Shown here: positions 23,213 through 33,679 of the stretch, one piece after another
How positions within the stretch are numbered: position 1 is the stretch's first letter
How the letters are laid out: each line of letters opens with the position of its first letter
DNA from: Ralstonia pickettii
Lineage (GTDB): Bacteria > Pseudomonadota > Gammaproteobacteria > Burkholderiales > Burkholderiaceae
Reading direction: 5' to 3'
Length of the DNA: 64,000 nucleotides
Assembly (NCBI RefSeq): GCF_016466415.2
Contig: NZ_CP066771.1
Coordinates: 1,302,001 to 1,366,000, forward strand
Position numbers and translations under genes: made by a program
Notes under the pieces: generated by a model
What the model was told of the DNA's origin: nothing
The model's database searches: none
Seen by the model: only the letters and a program-made list of their open reading frames with translations

Positions 23213-24601
23213 TTGCAGACCGTTTTAGCGTTTGTCTTTGCGATCGCGGTACTGATCGTCATCCACGAACTGGGCCACTACAGCGTCGCGCGACTGTGCG
23301 GCGTGAAAGTGCTCCGGTTTTCCGTTGGCTTTGGCAAAGTGCTGTTCCGCCGCGTCGGTCGTGGCCCTGACCACACCGAATGGACGATCTGCGCCATTCC
23401 ACTGGGCGGCTACGTCAAGATGCTCGGCGAGGGATCGCGAGACCCCGAGAAAGACCCACCCATCCTTCCCGAAGACCTCCCACGCACCTTCGATCACCAG
23501 CCGGTCTACAAGCGATTCGCCATCGTGGCGGCTGGCCCGGTCGCCAATTTCCTTCTGGCGATTGCGCTTTACGCAGTGCTGGCATGGGTCGGCGCAATCG
23601 AGCCGTTGCCTATCCTCGGCGCTCCGCCGCCGGGCAGCATCGCCGCCCAGGCCGACTTGCGCGCCCGGGACCGGGTGATCGCTATCGGCACGGACGGCGA
23701 GACGCCGGCCTCTGTGCGCAGTTGGAGCGACGTCCGCATGCGCTTGTACTCGGCCGGCATCGCGGGGCGCGACGCGCTTGTGCAGGTGCGCGGCGCCGAT
23801 GGTGCCGAACGCACCGTCCGCCTGCATGGCTTGCCGAGCGCGGCCCGTACGCCGCAGGCCGATGTGATTGACCAGATCGGTTTGCGTCTGCTCGGCGGCC
23901 CGGTCACCATCGTCGATGTGTTGCCCTCGAGTGCCGCAGCCCGTGCGGGGTTGAGAGCCGGAGACCAAATCGTTCGCTTCGCGGGCCAGCCCGCCGATCA
24001 GGCCATGGACCTCATCCGCCAGATCCGGGCCATGCCGGAGCAGAACGCCTCGATCGATATTCTGCGCAACGATCAGCCCATGACGTTGCCTGTTCGCCCT
24101 GATGCTGACACCGATCCCAAAAACCCGACCGGCCCGAAGATCGGCAAGCTTGGTGCGCAGCTCAACCAGAAGGTGGAAACGGCGATGATCCGGGATGAGC
24201 CGGTCGCCGCGCTGGGCCATGCCGTAGGCGAGGTCTGGCGGACTTCGGTGCTGTCGCTGCAGGTGCTGGGCAAGATGATTGTCGGTCAGGCATCTCTGCA
24301 GAATCTGAGCGGGCCGATCACGGTGGCGGACTTTGCGGGCAAGGCGGCAAGCCTTGGCTGGCAGACGTTTGTGAGCTTTCTCGCGTTGATCAGCGTTAGT
24401 CTCGGCGTGCTCAACTTATTGCCCGTTCCGGTATTGGATGGGGGGCATTTGCTGTATTATTGCGTGGAATTTTTGACTGGCCGACCCGTGCCGGAATCCT
24501 GGCAAGCAGTCCTTCAGAAGATCGGCGTCGCCTGCATCCTGCTTCTCACTTCGCTCGCCCTGTACAACGATTTGAGTCGGTTGTTTCTGACTCGTGGCTA
24601 G
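23213..24601 (+). CDS. rseP: RIP zinc metalloprotease RseP
   Basis: A 462-residue site-2-type intramembrane protease, by family role the second cut of an anti-sigma factor in the envelope stress response. The first membrane helix holds the HELGH zinc motif (IVIHELGHYSVA), followed by GFGKVLFRR and PLGGYVKMLGEG, two periplasmic PDZ domains, and the NLLPVPVLDGGHLLYY ligand segment. TTG 23213 is preferred as start because GGAG at 23203-23206 is spaced six bases before it; GTG 23195 is the alternative. bamA follows 115 bases later. Confidence 0.93.
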   Translation: MQTVLAFVFAIAVLIVIHELGHYSVARLCGVKVLRFSVGFGKVLFRRVGRGPDHTEWTICAIPLGGYVKMLGEGSRDPEKDPPILPEDLPRTFDHQPVYKRFAIVAAGPVANFLLAIALYAVLAWVGAIEPLPILGAPPPGSIAAQADLRARDRVIAIGTDGETPASVRSWSDVRMRLYSAGIAGRDALVQVRGADGAERTVRLHGLPSAARTPQADVIDQIGLRLLGGPVTIVDVLPSSAAARAGLRAGDQIVRFAGQPADQAMDLIRQIRAMPEQNASIDILRNDQPMTLPVRPDADTDPKNPTGPKIGKLGAQLNQKVETAMIRDEPVAALGHAVGEVWRTSVLSLQVLGKMIVGQASLQNLSGPITVADFAGKAASLGWQTFVSFLALISVSLGVLNLLPVPVLDGGHLLYYCVEFLTGRPVPESWQAVLQKIGVACILLLTSLALYNDLSRLFLTRG

Positions 24602-24716
24602 ACCGTATTCAAATTGGGTCACTAAGCCGTATCGTTGCCACCGGCGTGAGCGGGCAACTCAGGGTTTTGAAAACACTCAGAAGTGGATTCCGATTGAATC
24701 CAACTAGGGGATTAGA

Positions 24717-27014
24717 TTGATCAGACAACATCGCTTCCCGCTCAGCGTGCTGGCGGCTTCCGTGCTGACCGTCACTGCCGGTCAGGCTCATGCAGTGGAG
24801 CCGTTCGTCGTCAAGGACATTCGCGTGGAGGGGGTGCAGCGCGTCGAGCCGGGCACCGTGTTCGGCTATCTGCCCGTGAAGGTGGGTGAGACCTTCACCG
24901 ACGAGAAGGGCGCCGAATCGATTCGCGCGCTTTATAACACCGGCTTCTTCAAGGACGTTCAGATCCGCTCCGAAGGCAATGTGCTGGTGGTGCGCGTGGA
25001 AGAGCGCCCGGCGATCTCGCAGCTTGAGTTCATCGGCTTCAAGGAGTTCGACAAGGAAGCGCTGCGTCGTACGCTGCGTGGCGTTGGCGTGGCTGAGGCT
25101 CGTTACTACGACAAGTCCCTCATCGACCGCGCCGAGCAGGAAATCAAGCGCCAGTATGTTTTTCGTGGTTACTACGCGGCTGAGGTGACGACCACCGTTA
25201 CGCCGGTCGATGCCAACCGTGTGTCGATCACGTTCACGGTGGACGAAGGTCCGACCGCCAAGATTCGCCAGATCAATATCGTTGGCAACAAGGCCTTCAA
25301 GGAAGGCGACCTGCGCGACGAGATGCAACTGTCCACGCCAAACTGGCTGTCGTGGTACACCAAGAACGACCTGTACTCGAAGCAGAAACTCACGGCCGAC
25401 CTAGAAGCGCTGCGCTCGTTCTACCTGGATCGCGGCTACCTGGAATTTGCAATCGAGTCGACCCAGGTGTCGATCACGCCGGACAAGAAGGACATCTACC
25501 TGACGCTGAACATCCACGAGGGTGAGCAGTACAAGGTGTCGGACATCAAGCTGACCGGCGAGTTGCTCGGCAAGCAGGCCGAGATGGAGAAGCTAATCAA
25601 GCTCAAGCAGGGCGATGTCTTCTCGTCGGCCAAGCTGTCGTCGACGACCAAGTCGATTACCGATCTGCTCGGCACGTACGGCTACGCTTTCGCGACCATC
25701 AACCCGCAGCCGCAGATCAACCAGTCGGATCGCACGGTTGCGCTCACGCTGGTGATCGATCCGGGCCGCCGTGTGTACGTGCGTCGCGTGAACGTTGTCG
25801 GCAACAGCAAGACCCGCGATGAAGTCGTGCGCCGCGAAATGCGCCAGATGGAAGCGTCGTGGTTCGATGGCGAGAAGCTGCAGCTGTCGCAGAACCGCGT
25901 GAACCGCACGGGTTACTTCACCGATGCGAACATCACGACGGAAGACGTGCCGGGTACGACCGACCAGGTCGATGTGAACGTCAACGTGACCGAGAAGCCG
26001 ACCGGCCAGATCAACCTGGGCGTGGGCTTCTCGTCGACCGACAAGCTGGTGCTGTCGGCCGGCATCCGCCAGGACAACGTGTTCGGCTCCGGCACGAGCC
26101 TCGGCCTGGATGTGAACACGTCCAAGTCGAACCGCACCATTGCGGTGACGCAGTTCGATCCGTACTTCACGGTGGATGGCATCAGCCGTTCGACCGAGCT
26201 GTACTACCGCACGTACCGCCCGCTGTACTACACGGGTGACCAGGACTATCGCGTCGTGCAACAGGGCGGCAACGTCAAGTTCGGGGTGCCGTTCTCGGAA
26301 ACCGATACCGTCTTCTTCGGCATCGGCTACGAGCGCACGACCATCGATGTGACGTCCAACACGCCGCTGGCCTATCAGAATTACGTCGCGAAGAACGGCC
26401 GTATCACCAACAACTTCCCGATCACCATCGGCTGGTCGAAGGACCAGCGTGACAGCGCCTTGGTGCCGACGCGTGGTCGCTACCAGCAGGCCAACCTGGA
26501 GTTCGGTATCCCGGGCGGCGATCTGCAGTACTTCCGCGCCTACTATCAGCACCAGTATTTCTACCCGCTGTCGAAGTCGTTCACGATGGCGTTCAACAAC
26601 GAAATCGGGTACGGCCACGGTTACGGCGGCAAGGACTTCCCGGTTTTCAAGAACTACTACGCAGGCGGTATCGGCTCGGTGCGCGGTTACGAAACCAGCA
26701 CGCTGGGCCCGCGCGACGCCAACGGTGTGGCTATCGGCGGCGCCAGCAAGTTCGTCGGCAACGTGGAATTCATCTTCCCGCTGCCGGGTTCGGGCGTGGA
26801 CCGCACCGTTCGCCTGTTCACGTTCTTTGATTACGGTAACGTGTTCGCCGAAGGTCAGCCGTACAAGCTGGGCGACATGCGTTACTCGACCGGTTTCGGT
26901 CTGTCGTGGCTGTCGCCGATCGGTCCGCTCAAGATCAGCATGGGCTTCCCGATCAAGCGCAAGACCGAAGATCAAACGCAACGCTTCCAGTTCCAGATCG
27001 GAACTGCATTCTAA
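24717..27014 (+). CDS. bamA: Outer membrane protein assembly factor BamA
   Basis: A 765-residue core of the BAM complex, which inserts beta-barrel proteins in the outer membrane. It has a signal peptide (cut near [10 protein letters not shown]), five POTRA domains (about residues 27-425) starting [18 protein letters not shown], and a 16-strand barrel with the VRGYE loop motif ([13 protein letters not shown]) and a C-terminal aromatic end (FQFQIGTAF). The start is TTG 24717, forced by an in-frame TAG at 24705-24707; AGGGG lies six bases upstream of the TTG. The stop overlaps the next ATG (TAATG). Confidence 0.97.
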   Translation: MIRQHRFPLSVLAASVLTVTAGQAHAVEPFVVKDIRVEGVQRVEPGTVFGYLPVKVGETFTDEKGAESIRALYNTGFFKDVQIRSEGNVLVVRVEERPAISQLEFIGFKEFDKEALRRTLRGVGVAEARYYDKSLIDRAEQEIKRQYVFRGYYAAEVTTTVTPVDANRVSITFTVDEGPTAKIRQINIVGNKAFKEGDLRDEMQLSTPNWLSWYTKNDLYSKQKLTADLEALRSFYLDRGYLEFAIESTQVSITPDKKDIYLTLNIHEGEQYKVSDIKLTGELLGKQAEMEKLIKLKQGDVFSSAKLSSTTKSITDLLGTYGYAFATINPQPQINQSDRTVALTLVIDPGRRVYVRRVNVVGNSKTRDEVVRREMRQMEASWFDGEKLQLSQNRVNRTGYFTDANITTEDVPGTTDQVDVNVNVTEKPTGQINLGVGFSSTDKLVLSAGIRQDNVFGSGTSLGLDVNTSKSNRTIAVTQFDPYFTVDGISRSTELYYRTYRPLYYTGDQDYRVVQQGGNVKFGVPFSETDTVFFGIGYERTTIDVTSNTPLAYQNYVAKNGRITNNFPITIGWSKDQRDSALVPTRGRYQQANLEFGIPGGDLQYFRAYYQHQYFYPLSKSFTMAFNNEIGYGHGYGGKDFPVFKNYYAGGIGSVRGYETSTLGPRDANGVAIGGASKFVGNVEFIFPLPGSGVDRTVRLFTFFDYGNVFAEGQPYKLGDMRYSTGFGLSWLSPIGPLKISMGFPIKRKTEDQTQRFQFQIGTAF

Positions 27015-27565
27015 TGACTGCATTCATCATGAAATCCACGCGCATCACGTTGTCCCGCATGGGCGTGTCGGCTGCTTTCGCCGCACTTGCCGCCGCCAGC
27101 TTTGCGCTGCCGGCCACGGCGCAGGAAGCGCGCATCGCTGCCGTCAATTCCGAGCGCATCCTGCGCGACTCGCAACCTGCCAAGGCTGCGCAGGCCAAGC
27201 TGGAAACCGAGTTCGCCAAGCGCGACCGCGAGCTGCAGGACATGGCCGCCAAGCTCAAGGGCATGTCCGACAAGCTGGACAAGGATTCGGCCGTGCTGGC
27301 CGATTCTGATCGCAATCGCCGTCAGCGTGAGCTGTCGGACCTGGATCGCGACTTCCAGCGCAAGCAGCGCGAATTCCGTGAAGACCTGAACCAGCGCCGC
27401 AATGAAGAGCTGGCCCAGGTGCTTGAGCGCGCCAACCGCGTGATCCGCTCGATTGCCGAGCAGCGCAAGTACGATCTGATCGTGCAGGAAGCCGTGTATG
27501 TGAACCCGCGCATCGACATCACGGACGAGGTGCTCAAGGCGCTGAATTCGCAATCGGCCAAATGA
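27014..27565 (+). CDS. skp: OmpH/Skp periplasmic chaperone
   Basis: A 183-residue secreted chaperone that carries unfolded outer membrane proteins to the BAM complex. The signal peptide ends near ALPATAQ/EA, followed by the small body domain ([13 protein letters not shown]) and two long charged helices (about residues 55-145) forming the tentacle-like coiled coil. ATG 27014 overlaps the bamA stop; ATG 27029 (MKSTRITLS) would give a more usual signal peptide and is an alternative. The bamA-skp-lpxD order is standard. Confidence 0.92.
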   Translation: MTAFIMKSTRITLSRMGVSAAFAALAAASFALPATAQEARIAAVNSERILRDSQPAKAAQAKLETEFAKRDRELQDMAAKLKGMSDKLDKDSAVLADSDRNRRQRELSDLDRDFQRKQREFREDLNQRRNEELAQVLERANRVIRSIAEQRKYDLIVQEAVYVNPRIDITDEVLKALNSQSAK

Positions 27566-27575
27566 GGTTGTCCGC

Positions 27576-28649
27576 ATGTCGTTTTCGCTTGGTGAACTTG
27601 CTGCGTCGCTCGGCGCGACCGTCCAGGGTGACGCAGGCCTGATCGTCAAGTCGATCGCGCCGCTGGATCAAGCGGGCGCTGATCAGCTCGCTTTTCTCTC
27701 CAATCCGCTGTACCTCAATCAGGCTGTGAGTTCCGGCGCGGGTGCGATCATCGTGTCGCTCCGCGATCTGGAAACGCTTGAAAGCCAGGGCCACGCTGCT
27801 GGCCGGAACTGGCTGATTGCGGCCAATCCGTATGCTGCGTTTGCTCGCGTTGCTCAGCGCTTTGTTGCGCTGGCGGCGCGCCCCGTTGTGCCGGGCATCC
27901 ACCCGAGTGCCAGCGTGGAAGAGGGCGCCAAGGTGCCGGCATCCTGCTCCATCGGCCCGAACGTCACCATCGAAGCCGGTGCTGTGCTCGGCGAGCGTGT
28001 GCGCATCGCCGGCAACAGCTTTGTTGGCGCCGGTGCCCGCATTGGCGATGACACGTTGCTTCACGCGAACGTTTCGATCTACCACGGCTGCGAGGTCGGG
28101 GCGCGCTGCATTCTGCATAGCGGCGTCGTGATCGGCGCGGATGGCTTCGGCTTTGCCCCTGACTTTGGTCCGCAGGGCGGCGAATGGGTGAAGATTCCCC
28201 AGGTCGGCCGGGCCGTAATTGGCGACGACGTGGAGATCGGTGCGAACACCGCCATCGACCGTGGCGCGATGGCCGATACGGTGGTCGAACAGGGCTGCAA
28301 GATCGACAACCAGGTGCAGATCGCGCATAACGTGCATGTGGGCGCCTATACCGTGATCGCCGGCTGCGCGGCCATTTCCGGCAGCACGAAGATCGGGCGC
28401 TACTGCATCATCGGCGGTGCGGCCAATTTTGCCGGCCACCTGACCATTGCGGACCGCGTGACCGTTTCGGGCGGCACCTCCATTACCAAATCCATCACCA
28501 AGCCCGGTGGCCACTTCACCAGCGTTTTCCCGTTCATGCCGCATGGCGACTGGGAGCGTAACGCGGCCATCGTCCGAGGCCTGACGCGCATGCGCGAACG
28601 GTTGCAACAACTCGAACAGCGGGTCAAAGACCTGCAGCAACAATCATGA
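27576..28649 (+). CDS. lpxD: UDP-3-O-(3-hydroxyacyl)glucosamine N-acyltransferase
   Basis: A 357-residue third-step enzyme of lipid A synthesis, adding the N-linked hydroxyacyl chain. It has an N-terminal uridine-binding domain ([27 protein letters not shown]), then a left-handed parallel beta helix with hexapeptide repeats ([22 protein letters not shown] onward), the catalytic His region [12 protein letters not shown], and a C-terminal helical tail. The stop overlaps the fabZ ATG (ATGA), so translation is coupled. Confidence 0.97.
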   Translation: MSFSLGELAASLGATVQGDAGLIVKSIAPLDQAGADQLAFLSNPLYLNQAVSSGAGAIIVSLRDLETLESQGHAAGRNWLIAANPYAAFARVAQRFVALAARPVVPGIHPSASVEEGAKVPASCSIGPNVTIEAGAVLGERVRIAGNSFVGAGARIGDDTLLHANVSIYHGCEVGARCILHSGVVIGADGFGFAPDFGPQGGEWVKIPQVGRAVIGDDVEIGANTAIDRGAMADTVVEQGCKIDNQVQIAHNVHVGAYTVIAGCAAISGSTKIGRYCIIGGAANFAGHLTIADRVTVSGGTSITKSITKPGGHFTSVFPFMPHGDWERNAAIVRGLTRMRERLQQLEQRVKDLQQQS

Positions 28650-29149
28650 CCGAAGCAACGAATGCGACGAGCGCGGCCCCCAGCCTTGTCAGCGATTTCA
28701 ACATCAAGAAGATTCTCGACCTGCTGCCGCATCGCTACCCGATGCTGCTGGTTGACCGCGTGATTTCGCTGGAGCCGCGCAAGTCGATTACGGCCATCAA
28801 GAACGTGACGTTCAACGAGCCGTTCTTCAACGGCCACTTCCCCGGTCACCCGGTGATGCCGGGCGTGTTGATGCTCGAGGCGCTGGCGCAAACCGCTGCG
28901 CTGCTGACCTTCGGCGAGGCCGATCACGAGCGCAAGGAAAACCAGCTCTACCTGTTCGTGAGCATTGACGGTGCACGCTTCAAGCGCCAGGTGACGCCGG
29001 GCGACCAGCTCGTGATGACAGCCGAACTGCTGCGCTCGAAGAGCGGTATGTGGAAATTCAAGGTGTACGGCAAGGTTGACGGTGAAGTCGCCGTGGAAGC
29101 CGAAATCATGTGTGCCGTGCGCGAAGACAAGTCCAAGGGCGAGGCATGA
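28646..29149 (+). CDS. fabZ: 3-hydroxyacyl-ACP dehydratase FabZ
   Basis: A 167-residue hot-dog fold dehydratase of fatty acid elongation. It competes with LpxA/LpxD for hydroxyacyl-ACP, and its place inside the lpx operon links fatty acid and lipid A supply. Key parts are [13 protein letters not shown], the catalytic [20 protein letters not shown], and [19 protein letters not shown]. An N-terminal extension of about 15 residues ([12 protein letters not shown]) is slightly longer than usual. It overlaps lpxD and lpxA by four bases each. Confidence 0.97.
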   Translation: MTEATNATSAAPSLVSDFNIKKILDLLPHRYPMLLVDRVISLEPRKSITAIKNVTFNEPFFNGHFPGHPVMPGVLMLEALAQTAALLTFGEADHERKENQLYLFVSIDGARFKRQVTPGDQLVMTAELLRSKSGMWKFKVYGKVDGEVAVEAEIMCAVREDKSKGEA

Positions 29150-29961
29150 CGCAAGCACAGAAGATCCACCCGACCGCGCAGATCGATCCGAAGGCCGAAC
29201 TGGATTCGAGCGTCGAGATCGGCGCGTTTACGGTCGTGGGCCCGAATGTGCGGATGGGTGCTGGCACGCGTGTCGGCCACCATACGGTGGTCGAGGGCTA
29301 CACGACGCTGGGCCGTGACAACAGCATCGGCCACTTCGCATCGGTGGGTGGCCGCCCGCAGGACATGAAGTATCGCGATGAGCCGACGCAGCTGATTGTC
29401 GGCGATCGCAATACGATCCGCGAATTCACCACGATCCATACCGGCACGGCGCAGGATGCCGGCATCACGTCGATCGGCGATGACAACTGGATCATGGCCT
29501 ACGTGCATATCGCGCACGATTGCCGCGTGGGTAACCACACGGTGTTCTCGAGCAACGCGCAGATTGCTGGCCACGTGGAAGTCGGTGACTGGGCGATCCT
29601 CGGCGGCATGTCGGGCGTGCATCAGTTCGTGCGCATCGGCGTGCATGCCATGCTGGGTGGCGCATCGGCACTGGTGCAGGATGTGCCGCCGTTCGTGATC
29701 GCCGCAAGCGACAAGGGCGGCAACAAGGCTGCGCCGCATGGCATCAACGTGGAGGGCCTTCGTCGCCGCGGCTTTACGGCCGAGCAGATCACCGGTCTGC
29801 GCCAGGCGTACAAGCTGCTCTACAAGAGCGATCTGAGCTTTGATCAGGCCAAGGCTGAAATCGCCGCGCAGATCGCTCAGACGGATGACGCCCCGACCCG
29901 CGAGGTGTTGACCGCATTTGCTGATTTCATTGCCGCCACCAAGCGCGGCATCGTGCGTTGA
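29146..29961 (+). CDS. lpxA: UDP-N-acetylglucosamine O-acyltransferase
   Basis: A 271-residue first enzyme of lipid A synthesis. It is almost entirely a left-handed beta helix of hexapeptide repeats ([22 protein letters not shown]) with the catalytic His region [18 protein letters not shown] and the [13 protein letters not shown] segment, followed by the helical C-terminus ([15 protein letters not shown]). ATG 29146 overlaps the fabZ stop. Confidence 0.98.
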   Translation: MTQAQKIHPTAQIDPKAELDSSVEIGAFTVVGPNVRMGAGTRVGHHTVVEGYTTLGRDNSIGHFASVGGRPQDMKYRDEPTQLIVGDRNTIREFTTIHTGTAQDAGITSIGDDNWIMAYVHIAHDCRVGNHTVFSSNAQIAGHVEVGDWAILGGMSGVHQFVRIGVHAMLGGASALVQDVPPFVIAASDKGGNKAAPHGINVEGLRRRGFTAEQITGLRQAYKLLYKSDLSFDQAKAEIAAQIAQTDDAPTREVLTAFADFIAATKRGIVR

Positions 29962-31136
29962 GCGAGCAGCTTCAGAACGCCGCGCCGGTGCGCCGCATCG
30001 GCATGGTGGCCGGCGAGGCTTCCGGCGATTTGCTGGCCTCGCTGCTGCTGAAGGGGCTGCGCGCACAACTGCCTGCCGACATCGCCTACAACGGCATTGG
30101 CGGTGCGCGCATGACGGAGCAGGGTTTCCAGTCGAACTGGCCGATGCACAAGCTGTCGGTGAATGGCTACGTGGAAGTGCTTGGCCAGTTGCGTGAGATT
30201 CTCACGATCCGCAAGGAACTCAAGCAGAACCTGCTGACTGCGCCCCCCCTGGCTTTCATCGGCGTGGACGCACCCGACTTCAATTTCAACGTCGAGATCG
30301 CCATGCGGCAGGCGGGTGTGCCGGTGGTGCACTTCGTGAGCCCGTCGATCTGGGCGTGGCGCGCCGGCCGTATCAAGACGATCGCCCGCGCCGTCGACCA
30401 TATCCTCTGCCTGTTCCCGTTCGAGCCGGAGATTTACGCCAAGGCCGGCATTCCGGCCACGTACGTCGGGCATCCGCTTGCGGACGAGATTCCGCTGGTG
30501 CCGGACATTCAGGGCGCACGCACGCGCCTCGGCCTGCCGTTGGGCCGCAAGGTCGTTGCGGTGCTGCCGGGCAGCCGCAATTCCGAAGTGAAGCATCTCG
30601 GGCCGACGCTGTTTGCGGCGATGTCGCGCATGCAGGCGGTCGAGCCGGAACTGGCGTTTGTGCTGCCGGCGGCCAATGCGACGCTGCGCGAGCGCATCGA
30701 TGCCATACGCGCGGAGCATCCGGGCCTGCATCTGTGGGTCGTCGATGGACAGTCGCACGCAGCCATGGAAGCGGCTGACGTGATCCTGCTGGCCAGCGGC
30801 ACGGCCACGCTGGAAGCGGCGCTGTACAAGAAACCGATGGTCATCACCTACAAGGTGCCCTGGTTGACCGCGCAGATCATGAAGCGCAAAGGCTATCTGC
30901 CGTATGTTGGGCTGCCGAACATCCTGTCCGGCCGCTTTGTCGTGCCGGAACTGCTGCAGGATGACGCGACCCCCGAGGCACTCGCGCGCGAAACGCTGCT
31001 GCAACTCAGCGACCATGGCAACGCCACGTTCCTGCGTGAACACTTCACGCAGATGCACCTGACGCTCAAGCAGAACATGGCGGAGATTGGAGCGAAAGTC
31101 GTTGTCGATCTGCTACGCAGTCGCAGTAAGCTTTAA
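29958..31136 (+). CDS. lpxB: Lipid A disaccharide synthase
   Basis: A 392-residue GT19 glycosyltransferase that condenses UDP-diacylglucosamine and lipid X. It has [21 protein letters not shown] at the N-terminus, [41 protein letters not shown] and [20 protein letters not shown]. The start is not secure: TTG 29958 overlaps the lpxA stop (TTGA) and gives [13 protein letters not shown]; no ATG precedes the conserved core. Confidence 0.95.
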   Translation: MSEQLQNAAPVRRIGMVAGEASGDLLASLLLKGLRAQLPADIAYNGIGGARMTEQGFQSNWPMHKLSVNGYVEVLGQLREILTIRKELKQNLLTAPPLAFIGVDAPDFNFNVEIAMRQAGVPVVHFVSPSIWAWRAGRIKTIARAVDHILCLFPFEPEIYAKAGIPATYVGHPLADEIPLVPDIQGARTRLGLPLGRKVVAVLPGSRNSEVKHLGPTLFAAMSRMQAVEPELAFVLPAANATLRERIDAIRAEHPGLHLWVVDGQSHAAMEAADVILLASGTATLEAALYKKPMVITYKVPWLTAQIMKRKGYLPYVGLPNILSGRFVVPELLQDDATPEALARETLLQLSDHGNATFLREHFTQMHLTLKQNMAEIGAKVVVDLLRSRSKL

Positions 31137-31140
31137 GCCC

Positions 31141-31839
31141 ATGGCTTCCCGCAAACCCAATCCCGACCAGCTCGGCCTGCTGCTCTCGCAAGAGCCGGCG
31201 GCCAAGCGTGCGCGTCGCATCCTGTGCGGCGTGGATGAGGCTGGACGCGGGCCATTGGCCGGGCCGGTGACGGCTGCGGCGGTCGTTCTCAATCCGCGCA
31301 AGCCGATCAAGGGCCTGGCCGACTCAAAAATTCTGACCGCCAAGAAGCGGGAAGCGCTCTACGACGAGATCGTCGAAAAGGCGCTCGCCTGGCACGTGGC
31401 CGAAGCCACCGTCGAGGAAATCGATCGCATCAACATCCTGCACGCAACCATGCTCGCCATGCAGCGCGCGGTGCATGGCGTGGCCGCACTGGGCACGCTG
31501 CCCGATCTCGTGCAGGTGGACGGCAATCGTTGCCCGCAGGTGGCGTTTGCGGTGGAGGCCGTCGTCAAGGGCGATGCGCTGGTGCCGGCCATTTCAGCGG
31601 CGTCCATCCTGGCGAAGGTCACGCGCGATCGGCAGTTGGCCGCGCTGCATGTCGAGTTTCCGCTCTACGGTTTTGACGTCCATGCCGGCTATGGCACACC
31701 GCAGCATCTGGCCGCCATCGACCTGCATGGCGTGACGCCGCATCATCGCCGCTCGTTCGCGCCCGTGCGCCGTGCACTGGATGGGATGAGTGCGATCAGC
31801 ATCGAAACCACCGCTGCAGTCAGCGCCTGGGACGACTGA
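31141..31839 (+). CDS. rnhB: Ribonuclease HII
   Basis: A 232-residue RNase that cuts RNA in RNA-DNA hybrids and removes misincorporated ribonucleotides. The catalytic acids lie in [27 protein letters not shown] and [11 protein letters not shown], with the distal SILAKVTRD and GYGTPQHL segments. ATG 31141 starts four bases after the lpxB stop. The lpxB-rnhB order is widely conserved. Confidence 0.97.
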   Translation: MASRKPNPDQLGLLLSQEPAAKRARRILCGVDEAGRGPLAGPVTAAAVVLNPRKPIKGLADSKILTAKKREALYDEIVEKALAWHVAEATVEEIDRINILHATMLAMQRAVHGVAALGTLPDLVQVDGNRCPQVAFAVEAVVKGDALVPAISAASILAKVTRDRQLAALHVEFPLYGFDVHAGYGTPQHLAAIDLHGVTPHHRRSFAPVRRALDGMSAISIETTAAVSAWDD

Positions 31840-31861
31840 CCTTTTTCTGCTGGGCCCATTC

Positions 31862-32644
31862 GTGAAGCACATCACTTCCCGCGACAACGCGGTGTTCAAG
31901 CATCTCAAGGCGCTTTCGGGCTCGACGCAGCATCGTCGGCGCGCGGGGCAATCCGTGCTCGATGGCGTGCACCTTGTCGCTGCGTATCTGGATGCGGGCC
32001 ACATGCCGGCGCAATGCCTGGTGTCGGAGCGCCATATCCGGCACCCGGAAGTGGCCGCGGTGCTCGATCGCGTCGATCCGGACACCGTCATCCTGCTGGC
32101 CGACAACCTGTTTGGGCAACTCACCACCGTCGTCAATGGCGTCGATCTGATGGCCTTGGTCGAGACGCCGGAAGGCAAGTTGCCGCAGACCATTGATGCG
32201 GACTGCGTGATCCTGGACGGCATTCAGGATGCCGGCAACGTCGGTTCCATCCTGCGGTGTGCGGCCGCAGCCGGCGTGCGCGATGTGTTCATGACGCCGG
32301 GCTGCGCGTTCGCGTGGTCGGCAAAGACTCTGCGCGCCGCCATGGGTGCGCATTTCCACCTGAACATCGTTGAGCACTGCACGTTCGAGAGCGTGCATTC
32401 GCGCCTGCAGGTGCCGCTGCTGGCCACGTCTTCCCACGCCAAGCAGGCTGTCTTCGATGTGCCGCTCAATGCACCCGTCGGCTGGGTGTTCGGAAACGAA
32501 GGCGCGGGCGTGTCGGAGGAATGGCTTTCTGCCGTGACGACGCCCGTGACGATTCCCCAGCCGGGCGGCATGGAGTCGCTCAATGTGGCTGCCGCAGCAG
32601 CGATCTGCCTGTTTGAGGCCGTGCGACAACGCCGCGCGGGCTAA
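31862..32644 (+). CDS. TrmH/SpoU-family RNA 2'-O-methyltransferase
   Basis: A 260-residue SPOUT methyltransferase. The N-terminal substrate-binding domain (ITSRDNAVFKHLKALSGS) precedes the knot domain with motifs 1-3: GNVGSILRCAAAAG, GWVFGNEGAGVSEEW, and SLNVAAAAAICLFEAV. The target may be rRNA or tRNA; the sequence does not decide. GTG 31862 is chosen because it begins just before the conserved core; the upstream ATG 31790 would overlap rnhB by 50 bases. It appears to be the last gene of the long operon, but no clear terminator follows. Confidence 0.88.
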   Translation: MKHITSRDNAVFKHLKALSGSTQHRRRAGQSVLDGVHLVAAYLDAGHMPAQCLVSERHIRHPEVAAVLDRVDPDTVILLADNLFGQLTTVVNGVDLMALVETPEGKLPQTIDADCVILDGIQDAGNVGSILRCAAAAGVRDVFMTPGCAFAWSAKTLRAAMGAHFHLNIVEHCTFESVHSRLQVPLLATSSHAKQAVFDVPLNAPVGWVFGNEGAGVSEEWLSAVTTPVTIPQPGGMESLNVAAAAAICLFEAVRQRRAG

Positions 32645-32786
32645 ATCTCTCTTTTTTCTGTCGATTACCGGTCATACGGCGTTTTCAAACGCCAGAAAAG
32701 TCCCGCATTGACTTTGACATTGAGTAATGGAACATTGGGCGCGGCGCCATCGAGCGCCCTCGATACCCAGACTCAAGGAGACCGGC

Positions 32787-33662
32787 ATGCCGAACCCCAC
32801 CCTGGCGCGCGTCCTTGTCGACGAACTCGCCCAGTTTCGCGAAATCCAGCAGCTCGCTTACGCGTGCGTCGAAGCCGTCGGCGGCATGCTGCGCCCCGGC
32901 ATGACCGAGAAGGACGCGGCCAAGCTGCTCACCGAGTGGCTTGGCGATCGCGGCGTCCATGACTGGCTGCACAAGCCGTTCGCGTGGTTTGGCGACCGCA
33001 CCGCGTTCCAGGGCTTTTCGGGCCTGACGCACATGGCCGGCTTCAACCTCGCGTTCTTTCCGTCGTCGCGGCGGCTGGAGGAGAACATGCCGGTCATCCT
33101 CGACGTGGCGCCCGTGCGCAACGGGGTGATCGCCGATGTCGGCTATGCCACGTGTCTCGGCGAAAACGCCATCCTCGAACAACTGCAGGACGACCTGATG
33201 GCGCATCGCGAGTTGATCGTGCGTTTGATCCGCGAGCGTCGGTCGATGGCGGATGTGGCCCGTGCGGTGGACCAACTCTGCATCAAGCAAGGCGTGGAGC
33301 CGCGCCACAAGGCGTATCCGTTCAAAGTGCTGGCGCATCGCGTGGCCAAGCTCGACAGCCCATCGAAGCCGCGTTTCGTTGCGCGCTTCGGGCTGAATGC
33401 CACGCGCAGCCTGGTCCTCGACCAGGTGCGAAGCGGCAAGCAGGAAGGCTGGTCGCCGCTGTGGTCGATCGATCGTCGATCCGAACACGCGCCGGTGCCG
33501 GGCCTGTGGGCCGTCGAGCCGCATCTGGGCTTCCATGGCGTCGGGGCCAAGTTCGAGGAACTGCTCGTCATTACCGAAGACGACGCCTACTGGCTCGACG
33601 ACGATCTGCCGCACGTGCGTCGCTGGCAGCAGCGTCAACTCGCGCAGCAGCGCGCTGCCTGA
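32787..33662 (+). CDS. M24-family metallopeptidase-like protein (Xaa-Pro aminopeptidase fold)
   Basis: A 291-residue pita-bread-fold protein. The five expected metal ligands can be placed: Asp in VILDVAPV, Asp in VIADVGYAT, His in LAHRVAK, Glu in WAVEPHLG and Glu in KFEELLVIT. It lacks the N-terminal creatinase domain of PepP. The peptidase label is by family only; some M24 members act on other substrates. AAGGAG at 32775-32780 marks ATG 32787. The following gene starts 17 bases after its stop, so the two are probably co-transcribed. Confidence 0.8.
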   Translation: MPNPTLARVLVDELAQFREIQQLAYACVEAVGGMLRPGMTEKDAAKLLTEWLGDRGVHDWLHKPFAWFGDRTAFQGFSGLTHMAGFNLAFFPSSRRLEENMPVILDVAPVRNGVIADVGYATCLGENAILEQLQDDLMAHRELIVRLIRERRSMADVARAVDQLCIKQGVEPRHKAYPFKVLAHRVAKLDSPSKPRFVARFGLNATRSLVLDQVRSGKQEGWSPLWSIDRRSEHAPVPGLWAVEPHLGFHGVGAKFEELLVITEDDAYWLDDDLPHVRRWQQRQLAQQRAA

Positions 33663-33679
33663 CGCACGCGGAGGCCCAT

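Noticed and set aside
32645-32786. Terminator after the TrmH-family gene
   Set aside because: There is a T-rich run near 32651 without a stem, and a 7-bp GGCGTTT/AAACGCC hairpin at 32678-32693 without a T tract; neither makes a convincing terminator.
32984-33679. N-terminal extension of the EphD-like fusion back to 32984
   Set aside because: This part overlaps the M24 gene in another frame; GGAGG before ATG 33680 fixes the start.
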